This document shows, in pieces, positions 33,304 to 45,200 of a stretch of 64,000 nt of DNA. The notes below the pieces were generated by a model, which was not told the origin of the DNA, did no database searches, and worked only from the letters and a program-made list of their open reading frames with translations. The stretch is from Spirochaetaceae bacterium (GTDB taxonomy: Bacteria; Spirochaetota; Spirochaetia; Treponematales; Treponemataceae). Location: the NCBI GenBank assembly GCA_017622235.1, contig JAGARN010000005.1, forward strand, positions 186,001 to 250,000. The letters are read 5' to 3'. Numbering within the stretch: the stretch's first letter is position 1; each line of letters opens with the position of its first letter. A program made the translations under genes and the position numbers.

Positions 33304-35204
33304 TAATAACCTCCATATTTTTGATTAACTAACTGTGTTCTAATCTGATAATTATCAGAAATATTCCATTTTTCAAGAACTTCAAATAGTGCTTGATGAG
33401 TTGCATAGGATTCTATATCACATCCATCTGAGCGAGTTGTCTCCCAATCTTTTGTTTCTCCGTATTTACGATTAGCATGAGAGAGCCATCTGTCATATGA
33501 CCTTGAATCTCTTCCGTCATTTCCAACCCAATTTCCATCTATTGTCCATGCATTATTCTTAACAAGAACAACTCCTTCATAACTACCTGAAGTACTAAAA
33601 TACTGCATATTATAAAACTCTGAAACAATTGTGTTTCCTTGTACCCATCTTTGATTAACTGCATCGTAATATGGTTGGTTATACAATTCACTTTTTTCAG
33701 GATTACTAACTGATTTAAACATATTATCAATGGATTGGACTTTTCTATCTACATAAGTTTCATTAAAATCCCAATTTATTCCTGTCTTTGTAAAAACCCT
33801 AACATCAATATTTGAATAATTATCTTTATTTTCCCATGTTACTTTTTTCTCATTTGTTGGATCATCTTCATCAGGAGTTCCTTCTATAGATTTCCAACTA
33901 TCAGGGTCTCTGTACAAAGTTGCGTTTACTGTTGAATACAAATATTTTCCATCTTGAACTTCTGCCATTATGTTTCCATTATAATCTTTATCAGTTATTG
34001 TTAAACTTATTCCTTCTGTATTTACCCAACTATTTACATTTGTATCCCAACTTGCCCCCATACTTGTCATTATTAGTTCACCCATTATTGCATCCTCATT
34101 TTCTGCTATAATTAAAGTTTTTATATGGTCTGGCATTGAATTAACTGTTTCTATACTCCATCCCATAACACTTGCTATTATTTCATTCGATACATCTTTA
34201 ACATTTTTTACATCTATTCCAATCTGACTCCTTAATATTTCTTCCGCTCTATCACTTCCTAAAATTTGGATTAATGATTCTGCCATTCCAACCCCTGTCA
34301 TATCTTGTTCATCTGGGATACTTGTACTTATTACTTCTCCTTTTCCATTTAAATAGTCTATGCTCAATTCTTTCTTCTTATCAAAAATTAATTCGTGGCT
34401 ACCATCTGCGTACATTTTAATCTTCCAATAATCCGCACTTGAATCATAGGCTGCATTCACATAACCTCCAAATGCTCCCCAGTCTCCTGTTTCTAATGCA
34501 TAGTCAAATACTGCTAGGTCATCTTTTAGGTTTTGATTATTGTCAATTATATCATTCATCATGGTTTTATACAAACTGTCGTTTTGCATTTTCTTTGCCA
34601 TTACTGTGTGACCTAAAACTGCGTTTGTAGTTTCTATTTGTTGACTTTGTTCATCACTCACAATTCCATCTCTATAGGCTTCGTGTTGTAGAGTAAGACC
34701 TAAATCTATGAATCCGTCGTTTAGTGTTGAGTTTATGTGTATAATTTTTTGTCCGTTTTCGGTTACGCTTTGGGCTACTTCGCTTCCTTCGGAATCGAAC
34801 TTAAAAAGTGTGTCGCCATTTATTATGTCGTCTAGTTGGTCTTTAGCTAACTCATCTCCAAAGCCCCATTGAGAACGTAGGGCATCTAGTACTTCTTTAT
34901 TTTCATATCCTATGTTGTTTATTTGACTGTTTTTATGTAGGTTTGTTGCTCCACCAAAGGCTCCAACTAGGTTTTGGTAACTTATATTTGTTCCACCCAT
35001 ACCGATTTTACTCTTTATGCCATCTTCTCCAAAAGAGAGCTCCAGCATTCCAACGCCTTTGTAGTTTAACAAGTTGAAGTTAGCATTTTCACCCATTAGT
35101 AAGGATGTTGTATTTGTTGCCAAGCCTCCCATTAATGTGTTTAAGGTTTTTATGTTTCCTATTTGTTGGCTGTTAAATCCATTTACATACATGTTCTTTT
35201 TCAT
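33303..35204 (-). CDS. Orphan tip cassette related to the giant protein
   Basis: 633 residues, no signal peptide. Residues about 15-79 repeat a module of the giant: LNTLMGGLATN, MGENANFNLLNYKGVGMLEL and GMGGTNISYQNL, the last encoded by 36 bases identical to the giant gene. Homology continues weakly to a conserved HE position (H174-E in LQHEAYRDGI, where the giant has HEGIH), then is lost. The rest is unique; the end, SDGCDIESYATHQALFEV followed by about 26 residues, resembles the cysteine start of a C39-like peptidase but stops too soon to contain a His/Asp. The gene begins in an ATGA overlap with the SH3-like gene. It looks like a stored alternative C-terminus for the giant. Confidence 0.75.
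   Translation of the reverse strand: MKKNMYVNGFNSQQIGNIKTLNTLMGGLATNTTSLLMGENANFNLLNYKGVGMLELSFGEDGIKSKIGMGGTNISYQNLVGAFGGATNLHKNSQINNIGYENKEVLDALRSQWGFGDELAKDQLDDIINGDTLFKFDSEGSEVAQSVTENGQKIIHINSTLNDGFIDLGLTLQHEAYRDGIVSDEQSQQIETTNAVLGHTVMAKKMQNDSLYKTMMNDIIDNNQNLKDDLAVFDYALETGDWGAFGGYVNAAYDSSADYWKIKMYADGSHELIFDKKKELSIDYLNGKGEVISTSIPDEQDMTGVGMAESLIQILGSDRAEEILRSQIGIDVKNVKDVSNEIIASVMGWSIETVNSMPDHIKTLIIAENEDAIMGELIMTSMGASWDTNVNSWVNTEGISLTITDKDYNGNIMAEVQDGKYLYSTVNATLYRDPDSWKSIEGTPDEDDPTNEKKVTWENKDNYSNIDVRVFTKTGINWDFNETYVDRKVQSIDNMFKSVSNPEKSELYNQPYYDAVNQRWVQGNTIVSEFYNMQYFSTSGSYEGVVLVKNNAWTIDGNWVGNDGRDSRSYDRWLSHANRKYGETKDWETTRSDGCDIESYATHQALFEVLEKWNISDNYQIRTQLVNQKYGGY
34968..35003 (-). repeat. 36-bp direct repeat, copy in the orphan cassette
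   Basis: Identical at all 36 bases to 37794-37829, same orientation and reading frame; it encodes GMGGTNISYQNL (residues 68-79 of the 633-residue protein). The first base after the match differs on each side. Recombination between the copies would swap the tip of the giant protein. Confidence 0.95.
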
Positions 35205-36292
35205 TTCACTGTATTATATTCAACATACCGTTCAACTTTTTGAGGATCATATCCAGAAGTGGAATCAAACAAAATTACATCTCTACCCCAAACCCAACCT
35301 TCTAAACCATCATCGAATTTAACTTTTACCCATTTAGATATTTTCCCTTCATGTTCTACTAAATTAGCTGTTGTTTCAATTATTTTTACGAAAAAAGTTT
35401 CATTTCCATCAAATTTTTTTATAGGTTCTGATAAAAAATCAGGATTTTCATAAATTATGATATTCTCTCTTTTTTCTTCATATGGCTTTTCTATACAGAC
35501 CTTTGATGTATTTGGCGTAAAAAAATCTTCCATTGGCACATATGGTCTTGTATATTGAGGTGTATCTAATACTAATAGTTTTTCATCTTCTGACCATTTT
35601 TCTATTCTAATTTGAAAACTATCATTCCCGCAATTTTCAAAATTATAACCTTTATCGTAATATAGTGAATCGGAATAAAATGTAGAAGTTTCTGGATTAT
35701 ACAAAATAAAATGTTTTCCTCTTTCTCTTATAATTTGATTTTCATCAGTAATGGATACCGTACCAACATAATCAAAATTATCATATTTTTCTACTATTGT
35801 GTATAATTCTTTGTCCTCAATTTTTAGATACTTACAACATATATCATCAACAGAAAACTCTTTACCATCTTCTCGAACATAAATATTCGGGTTGTCTAAT
35901 TCATAACGACCTAAACTATATCCTTTTTTCTTTAAAAAATATGAATCATTTTGTTCTACTAAGTAGTTATAATGTTCTTCTGACATATCAGGAACAAAAT
36001 ATTTTTCTTTATACTCATATAACAAATGAAACCATCCCTGTTTTAGAGAATAACTTTCTCCTGTATAATAAACATTTTTAACTACATCATATGTTTTCAA
36101 GTATCTTATTGATGGATATACAGAAAAAGAGAAAGTTACTTTATCAGATTCTGAAAATTCAAAATGACCTTCTCCACTGTTTATCCAACGAATTTTTTCA
36201 ATATCTCTTATCTCTTCAAATGAAAAAGCTGATATAGAAAAAATTGTAAAAACTAATAAAAATAAAAAACTGATTCTTTTTTTAATATCCAC
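35201..36292 (-). CDS. Exported SH3-like protein
   Basis: 363 residues. Signal peptide FLFLLVFTIFSISAFS; a long unrecognised, Tyr- and Glu-rich middle; and a C-terminal bacterial SH3-like domain (about 285-345: IIYENPDFLSEPIKKF, ANLVEHEGKISKWVKVKF, DGLEGWVWGRDVIL). SH3b domains commonly bind peptidoglycan or peptides. Starts with GTG 36292, overlapping the giant stop by 11 bases with GGGG upstream. Being the first gene after the giant and made in a coupled way, it is a candidate periplasmic immunity or accessory protein for the tip of the giant; this is position-based inference only. Confidence 0.7.
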   Translation of the reverse strand: MDIKKRISFLFLLVFTIFSISAFSFEEIRDIEKIRWINSGEGHFEFSESDKVTFSFSVYPSIRYLKTYDVVKNVYYTGESYSLKQGWFHLLYEYKEKYFVPDMSEEHYNYLVEQNDSYFLKKKGYSLGRYELDNPNIYVREDGKEFSVDDICCKYLKIEDKELYTIVEKYDNFDYVGTVSITDENQIIRERGKHFILYNPETSTFYSDSLYYDKGYNFENCGNDSFQIRIEKWSEDEKLLVLDTPQYTRPYVPMEDFFTPNTSKVCIEKPYEEKRENIIIYENPDFLSEPIKKFDGNETFFVKIIETTANLVEHEGKISKWVKVKFDDGLEGWVWGRDVILFDSTSGYDPQKVERYVEYNTVK

Positions 36293-39200
36293 AGTTGTCT
36301 ACCCCTTTTTTGAATTTATGAAAATTATGCCAATAATAGGCTTTATTAACATAATCAAGTTTACTAAAATAAGCATCGTATTGTTTATCATAAATTTTAT
36401 CTCCCATAGAATTAAAAATAATATTAAACAAAGTAGAATTACGTAGATCTTTATAAATCTTTCCATACTCTGTTAATTTATATGCATCCGCTCGACCAAT
36501 TTGATAAATATCTTTTTGTGTGTACTGACCAGCAGGATCTAGAATATTAAGCTTAATTGTTGGAGAATTATGTAATACACTTTCGGGAACATCTTGTGTA
36601 TTTATATATTCTATATCATTTAATAAAACAGAATGATAACTATAATTATTTGGATTATTTTTTGAATTTGTTCTTAAATGAACAAAGTATTCATCATTTG
36701 TATCTTCTTTTAAATTTAACAAATAGTTTTCCATATCTTTCATATTTTCACCTTTGTAAAAACTACTTTCGTATTCAATTACATCAAAAGTAGCTTTTGA
36801 TAATACATTTATTGCTTTTGCATAAGTACTACCATAGTTAAGTAAATTCTTTTGATTATCAATTAGGTCTCTTGCAAATACATCATTTTTTGCTAATAAA
36901 CTGTTTGCATCTTTTAATGAGGACAATTCCCCTGTAATTGAATATGCAACATAAGCTGCAGTTGATAAGGTACAAGCATATCCATATAAATCATTTACTT
37001 TTGTAGGGATATAACCATATTTCATCGCATCTTCGTTAGTAAAATCTGTTAAAGAAACATTAGGAGCAAATTCATCAATTGTTTTTTTATCAATAACAGA
37101 TTCATCTATCAAATGTAATGCATATTGTTCCTTTTTATACACATTATATGCGTTTGATTTTTGCTTGTCATTATATGCTTTTACTAGTTCTTCTGTATAT
37201 CCATTCCCCAATATGATTCCTTTATTTTGTATTTCATTCTGTCTCCAACCAGGATCAGCAACTCCTGCTAAATACAAATCATTTTCTAAATTATCTTGGT
37301 AAAATACATCACCAAAAAATAGTTCTGTAAATACACCCATTTCTCCATATTGTTTATACACTTCAGTCATATATGCAATGTCAGAAATTGAATCATAAGA
37401 TTCACCAGTTACACCAAATTTCTCTTGTAATTGTGCATAAGTATCATATCCACCAACTCTTGCTTGAAGTTCGTCATAACCACCCAAATGAATTCCTTCA
37501 TGACTAAACATTGAAGCAAGTTGTGCAGAACCTTCTTTTCCCCCACCAAGTAATTTTTCACTTATGTATATAGTATTATTATCTGTATCTACACGACCTA
37601 ATGCATTTCCTTCAAAATCAATATATTCTACAGCTAGTTTTTCACTCCAGATGTCTTTTGCTAGTTGTTGGTTCATCCCTGAAGTTGTGTAGCCTAGCAT
37701 ATTTATACTGTTTAGAGTACTGCTTGTTTCTGTGCTTTCGTGTTTCCAATCGGTTACTTTACTTGCTTCTTTGTAACCGGCTGCTACGTTTCTTAGGTTT
37801 TGGTAACTTATATTTGTTCCACCCATACCTAAGCGGCTACTTATTCCGTCTTTCCCGACTGTTAATTCCAATAATCCTACTCCGTATGCATTGACTAGAT
37901 TAAATGTGGCATTTTCTCCAAAGGCAAGAGCTACTCCGTTTTGTACAAGTCCACCTGCAAGACTATTAAAGGCACTTATGCCACTTACATTAAATGTGTT
38001 TGAATTAAGTTTTATATTGTTTTCATCTCTTAGGTTCAAGCCACCCATACCACCTGTTATCCCAGCTCCTAAGGCTCCACTTATAGTATCTGTACTGTAT
38101 AGAGATTTTGTAAAGTTGTCGGTATTAAACGCTAGTCCGTCTTGCCCTATATAGAGTGAGTTTACTGCACTATTAGCTACTGTTGTTACGTAGTTTGTGG
38201 TCATGCTTATTCCTGCTTGAGTTGCAAAATTGCCTACTTTCCCGACTCCTTGCATAGCCTTTCCTGCTAAGTCGCCTAAAGCATTACTTCCAGCTCCTAT
38301 TCCTGCACTCATCGCTGTACTTATCGCCTTCTTCCCTAACTCTAAACCTACCTCTGCTGCACTCTTGTAGCCGCCTGTTATATCTGCTCCTGCAAATATT
38401 AGATCATCTACATAGCCTATTATCGTTCCTAAAGCTGCTCCTCCTGCTATATTCCCTATCACACTTGTCGCTATATCTACTACTCCTCTTACCGTCGGTG
38501 GTTCAATCCAACTTCCTTCTGATTCCCACAACTTTTTGTCATACATCGCTTTACTTAATTCCACTATCCCTGCTTGCGATCGCAATCTATTCCAGTGGTA
38601 ATCTAGCATTATCTTGCCCATTTGTCCCATGCCTTTGTCGGCTATATTTTCATCTTTGTTTTTACTTAAATCTAAATCTGTCTTAAACTGTGGGGCATAG
38701 CCTATATGTCTTCCTAACTCTCCTGCCCTTAGCCTTACTATTTCTCCTTCTTCTCTCTTTTCAATTTCTTCTGTTCCTAGCTCTAGTATTTTCTCTTCAT
38801 TCTTTTGATACTCTTTTTCTTCCCCTCTCGCTGCTACACTTCTTTCAAGTATATACTGCCCTTTTTCATCTCCAAATACTCGTTCTCCCCATGCTCTAAC
38901 TTCTAGCTGCTCTATTTCTAGCTCTGCCATATTTTTAGCTGTACCTTTTTCTTTTGGTAATTCAACTCGGAACTTTTCATACCTATGCATACTCTGTCGT
39001 TCTTTTATTGCTTTCATTACCGTTGAATCTATCACTACTTCTCGACTTATTTCTCCTTCTATGCTATATCCGCTATTCAATGCCAATTCTTCTTGCCATT
39101 TTTCCATCATTGCGTTTTCTTTTTCTATTCTTTCAACATACCCTTTCTTTACTTTTTCTAACATTTCTTTCCACTGTGATATCGCTACTTTTTCTGCTAC

Positions 39201-42200
39201 TTTTTCCATAGCCTTTCGGTTTTCTTCTACTACTTGCTCTATACTTATTCTTTCTTCCACTTCTTTTTTCTTGTCATATCCTTGCTTTATTCCAAGCCTG
39301 TCGCCACTAGTTCCTACTATCACATTTGTTACTTCTCTTATCTTTCCTAAAACATCACTTTCAGCAAGATATTCTTCTATTCGTTCAACATTTGCGACTT
39401 TCATGGATTCTACTTTTCCAATTCTTCTTTCTATCGCTTCTTCAACTCCTGTTCCTTGTAATGTTCCGCTTTTATACTCTTGTACTATCCATTCTTCTTT
39501 AGCTTGTAAAAACTCTTTATAATTTTCTTCCCATTCCAATACTTTTTTTTCTACCTCTTTTTGATATTCTTTTCGCCACTGGTTATATCCTGCGTTAAGC
39601 CGTTCCTCCGCTTTTTCCCATTCCCCACTTCCTGTTCGTATTATCTGATACATTTGAGCTTGCCATTCTTCTATCTGTCGTTCTTGCTCTTTTTGTTCTT
39701 TTTCTCTTTCATACTGAGATTCCAATAATCGTCCTACTTTTTCTTGCCGCTCAATTTCTAGAATCTGCTCTAGTATTTCTTTTTGTACTTGTACCGTATA
39801 GTCCTCTGTTTCTCCTCCTAATCTTACATTCGAATTATATATCCCTTTTTCTATTTTCGCAAGAAATAATTTGTGATTAATGCTTCTAAAAGCCCAAATT
39901 TTTTCTCCTGTTTCTTTTAAGTCTTGATATAACTTCTTTTTTTGCCTTTCTGTTGTTTCTTGTAGTAGTTTTTCATATTCTTCTGCATACATTTCTCTTT
40001 CTTGGCTAGAAATATTTTTATCTTCAGAATTTTTTTTCAGCTGTTGAAGTTTTTCCTTTGTTGAATAATCCAATTCAACCGCTGAATTAAGAATTGCTTC
40101 ATATTCTTTTTTTTCTAAAAGTTGAGTTTCAATAAGCCGCTGTGCTATCTGGTTTAAGTTTTCTTTGGCATCTGTTTCTTTTTTCAACAAATATAAACTT
40201 ATCTTTGACACCGCATCAGATACTGTTTTGCTTTTATTTTCCCCATGTGCTTTTTGAAACAATTCTTTTGTTGTTACTAGGAGTTCTTCACCCTTATCTA
40301 TTGCTGTACTTTTTTTTACAGCAGAATCTATTGCCTCCAAAAAATCATTATAGCTTATTTCTTGTTGTTCTCCGCTAGAATTACCGTATTTTAATAAATT
40401 TAGTTTTTTTGTTTCTTCCGTGAGTCTATTTTCCTTTTCTTTATAATCCTGAATTTTAGTAACTTCTTCTTTATGAGCTATCGAAGCGATATTTTCTTTA
40501 CCTTGTTGAAGACTTTCGGCGTTTTTACGCATCGATTTTATGCTATTTCCATTACTTGTGTGATATATTGCTGTTCCGGCATGGGTGGTTGCTGGTACTA
40601 ATGCCCACCAATTAAATGGAAAAACCATTGCGTAGTACATAGCTGAAAGTCCTGCGTTTACTCCAGCAAGTAGGAATTCTTCTTTTTCACTTTGATGCAA
40701 TTTAGAAATTACTGATTCTAACCCTCTTTTTTCTACAACAGCTTTTTCTCTAGCACTTAAATCGAAGGCTAAATTTGTTTCTCTATAAAAAAGGAGTTTT
40801 GCTATATCGCTATCTCCTTCTGCATTTTTTATTATTTTTGAATAAGCTTTATACAATGATTCTATTCTTCCATTACGATAATATTCGGGAATGTCTATTC
40901 CATGGAAATCATCGTTAGCTAAAACATCTGCTAAAAATAAATTATCATTTTTTATGTCAAGGAAATTATCCTGATTTTCATTGTTAATATTTGTTCTAAC
41001 ATATAAAGCCGCTAACAATAAATTTTCTATGTATTCTTGTCCCTTTGCGAAAACTTCTTGCCACCATTCAAATGCATCTGTTTCTGCTTTTGTAAGATTT
41101 TCTATTCCATCTGTACGAACAAAAACTTCTGTTTTTTCATTAAGATACGTTTCTATAGTTGATTCATCTTGTTCTGCAACAGATGATTTAAGTGTAACAT
41201 CTGTTTTATACTTACCATCATCTGTAATGTTTTTGCTTATATCATAAGCAAGTGTGAATAAATATTCTCCGTTTTCGTCTTTTGTTAACCTTATAAGATT
41301 TTTTGTATCATCATTAAGGGAATTTTCCTCTTTGTTATATGATTTTACTATTTGTAAACGTGCATTTTGTTCAACAGCTTCTGCTTGGCGAGTCTTATGT
41401 TCTTGTTGAGCTATAGCTTCGCTTATTTCACTAGCTAAAACCCTTGCCATATAGTATTCTTTTACAGCATCGCTATATTCTTTTTGAGATTGATTATATT
41501 CTTTATCGTCAAATTTTATTCCTTCTTCTAACAATGATTGCAGTACGTCATTTGCAACTTGTTGCATTTGAAAACTATATCTAATATGGTCCAATTTTTC
41601 TTTTGGACTAATATAATCACTTTGCGTATCTGTACCAAGGTAAATACTTGTTGCCCAATCATACTTTTCTTGAGCTATGCGTTTTTCAAGCTGTTTTTCT
41701 TTTAATATTTCGTATTGCTTTTCTGAATATTCTATTGTTGCATTATATTCTTCTACCGACTTTAAATATTTTTCCAGTGAATTATTATATTCAGTCTGAG
41801 CCACATCCTGTTCGCTTTGTTTTTTTTGCAGCTTTTCCATTGCCTCTTGGCATTCTTTATCTAACTCAGCTTCACTCTTATTCATTATTTCAAGTATTGC
41901 TGTCATATTATCCAGTTCAGTTAATGATTCAGTTTTATTCGTGTGTTGTTCAAATTTTTGTTGTAGAGAAAGTAAATTACGCTCAATATCTTCTATATTC
42001 AACAATGAAGAATCTATTATTTCGTACAAACTGCCTTTTTGATAAAGTTCATTCAGTACATTTAACTGAATATCACCCATTGAACTAAAATATTCTAATC
42101 TGAAATCTTTTAATTCTTCAAAACCTGCTTTTCCTGATTCAACAAGTCTCTCTATTAAAAAATACAACTGAGTGTTTTTTTCTTCTAATATTGTTTTTTG

Positions 42201-45200
42201 ATATTGCATTTCCCATTTTAGCATTATAAGTTGCTGATTTTTTTCTTCTAAAATAACTTGAATTTTTTCCATAATCTGAGCTTTTATATCAGAAAAATTT
42301 TCTGCAACAATACCATTTTTCATATCAGCTAGCATAGAACCGTAAAGAGTAAAAAGTTCCTCTTGATCTGGGTCAATTTCTAAAACCTCAGATAAAACTT
42401 GTTCATAGTTTTCATTTGTGGCAATAAAATTTTGCCAATTTATAACTTTATTGTAATCGTTTTCGGTTGCTTTATATTTTTCTGAGGTTTGTTGCAAAAG
42501 ATTTTCGCTTATATCTTTAGCTAAATCATTGTAATATGCATAAATTGCTTGATAATTAATCACATTGCTTATAAAACCATCTCTTAAATCCAATGCAGAA
42601 CTATGCATTCCTTCTGTACTGTCGTACAAAGAATAAAGAAGTTCTAAAAGTATTGGAATTTCTTGGTGACTAAAAAAATCTTCTTGTTCTACTAAACTAA
42701 AAAAAGCTTCTCCGGCAACGATATCTTTTTGTGCAAGATTTTCTATTCTAAAGTTTTCGTATAATCGAATTATCTCATCTTTGTTAGTAGAGTCTTCTTG
42801 CCATATTTCATCAAGGCTCTTACCAGAAAGATAAGATAAAACTTCTTTTCGTTTTATAATTTCATTTTCAAGAAAAACAATTCCTTCTCTTAAAGATTTT
42901 TCAAGAGCCGCTTTTGTTTCTTGAAACTTTCTTGTAGCATTTTCATCTGTTTGCAATTCTAATTCTTCTATAGCATTTTTAAATATTGCTAAATCAGAGG
43001 AAATTATTGAAGTTACTTCTGGATTAATCTTGGTAAAGGTATTTGTAAATGTATTTAGTTCAGCAATAAGTAAAACAATATTGTCGCCACTATTTAAGGC
43101 GTCTAAAATTAATTGTCCTTTTTCTTTTAGATTTTCAAACTGATTTAATGAAACATAGTATTCATTTCCATTTTCTAGGCTTTCAATTAATGCATTTGTA
43201 TTTTTGATATTAATTAAATTGCCATAAGTTTTTAATTGTGTATAATATTCCAAAAGATAAGCTGTAGCTTGTTCTAAAGATTCACTTTGCGATACAGAAT
43301 AAATTTCTTGCAACAAATTATTTATTTGTTTTTCAACATATTCAAAATCAATGTTATCCTTTACCGCCAACGCTTGTTGATACTCAGCCCTTGCAGCTGC
43401 TACTTCTGTCTGCTTGATAGAAAGATTCTTAGCTGCCTGTGACATTTCAGCCGCTGTAGCATCAGAGTTTTCTTGTGCATCAGTAAGTTGTTTTATTGTA
43501 AGTTCATATTGTTCAAGCTGAATTTTGTAATTTTTGCGAGCTTCTTGCAAAGCAATTTCTGTTGCCGCTGCATTCTCTATTCCAGATGACACATCCTCTG
43601 CATAATCATTCAGAACTGTAGCAACATTTAATTCATTTTGCCAATATGTTAAGGTGGCGTTACTTTTCATTAATTCAAGTTCAAGCTCATCAAGGTATGG
43701 AGAACTCGCTGTTGAACCAAGCAAACTGAACTGTTTTTCAATCGCCATTAAACTTTGCTGTCTGTATTTTTCTGCAAGCGTAAGCCACCCGTCTTCTGAA
43801 TTAAATAAAGAATCTTGGCTATTCCATAAGGCTTCATCAAAATAATATGAAAAATCTCCTAAAACATCTTTAACTTGCTCTGAAGAAGATTCGTTTTCGA
43901 GAACAAAAAAACATTGAATAGTTTTTTTTAAATTTTGAATCTTAGTTTTATAGTCCTCAATTTCTTTTGTTAATCTAATTTTATCTTGTTCAGCTTTCTT
44001 TTTTTTATTTTCAAGTAATAAATTCTCAAAAGTACCGTTATTATTTGAATTTGTTGATAAAACTTTTTCTGCCTCTTCAAGTTCTTTTTTACTTTTTTCA
44101 AGTTCTAAAGAAAGTTTACTCATTGCTTCATTATTCAACTGATTTTTTATCATCGCTAGATAAGATGTTTTCCAATTAAGTATTTTTTCTTTTAACAATG
44201 AAATTCCACCTGATGTTAAAAGGTAAGACAAATCGCAAGTAAATTCCTGTAAAGCTGGGTCTTCTGAAAACCATTTTTCAATAGGTGTTATATTATTTTC
44301 ATCAGATTCTGTTTTCCAGTAATAATATACATTATTGTATTTTTCGCCCCATAAAAGATACCATCCTTCCATACCTTGATGACACATTGCCATCATCTGG
44401 CGACTTTGGTTATATATATTTACTTGAGATTCAATTATTTTTTCTTTGTAGTTGTATTCTTCTTCTAAAAATTGAATAATTTCAGCTTCTGCTCTTGCAA
44501 TTTGCTGAGCTAAATCTTCTTCCGCTTTACGCCAATTTTCAAGTCCTTGATTGAATTTATCTAAAATTTCATTTTCCCAATCTTTGCGTGCTTGTCTTAA
44601 AGTTTCATAAGACTTAAGCCACGCTTCTTCACTTTCTAAATAAACCTGCGATGCTTCTTGTTCCCACTGTGTTCTTGACGCAAGGAATTGTATTTCTGCT
44701 TCTTCCCATTTTGCAAGTGCATCCTCCATTTTGGCACGAAATTCCTCAAGCCATTTTTCTTGAGTTAGATAAATATCTTCTGTTTCGTTATTTTCTAACT
44801 CTGTATCTAATTTAGAAAGAACTTGATTTGTAGCCCTAGTACTTTCTGCTCTGGCTTCTTGGGCAAGTTGCAATGCAATTACTTCTGCTGCCTGTGTTGC
44901 ACTCAGACGTTTTAGTGAACCTCTGTCATAAAGTAAGTTGCCCAAAAGTTTATTTTGTTCTTTTTCTAAAACCATTTGGAATTCTGTTTCAAGAATACTT
45001 TTACTTGTGGCAGCAGCGGCAACAACAAGATTCCGTTTAGTTTCATAATCAAGATTAACTTCTGAAATAACATTTTCTAAATCTTCCATTTCTACACTAA
45101 CTTTTTGCCACCACTTGGCAACTTCATCTTGTTCTGCAACAAAGTTATTCCACTGTTTTTTTGCTTCGTTTGCATCTTCAATTAAAATCTGCCGACTTTT

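Noticed and set aside
39061-39522. Plus-strand open frame of 153 codons opposite the giant gene
   Set aside because: Rich in Ser/Phe/Leu as expected of antisense to a Glu/Lys-rich coiled coil; no ribosome site or motif.
41648-42088. Plus-strand open frame of 146 codons opposite the giant gene
   Set aside because: Antisense shadow with no recognisable domain; composition is that of reversed coiled coil.
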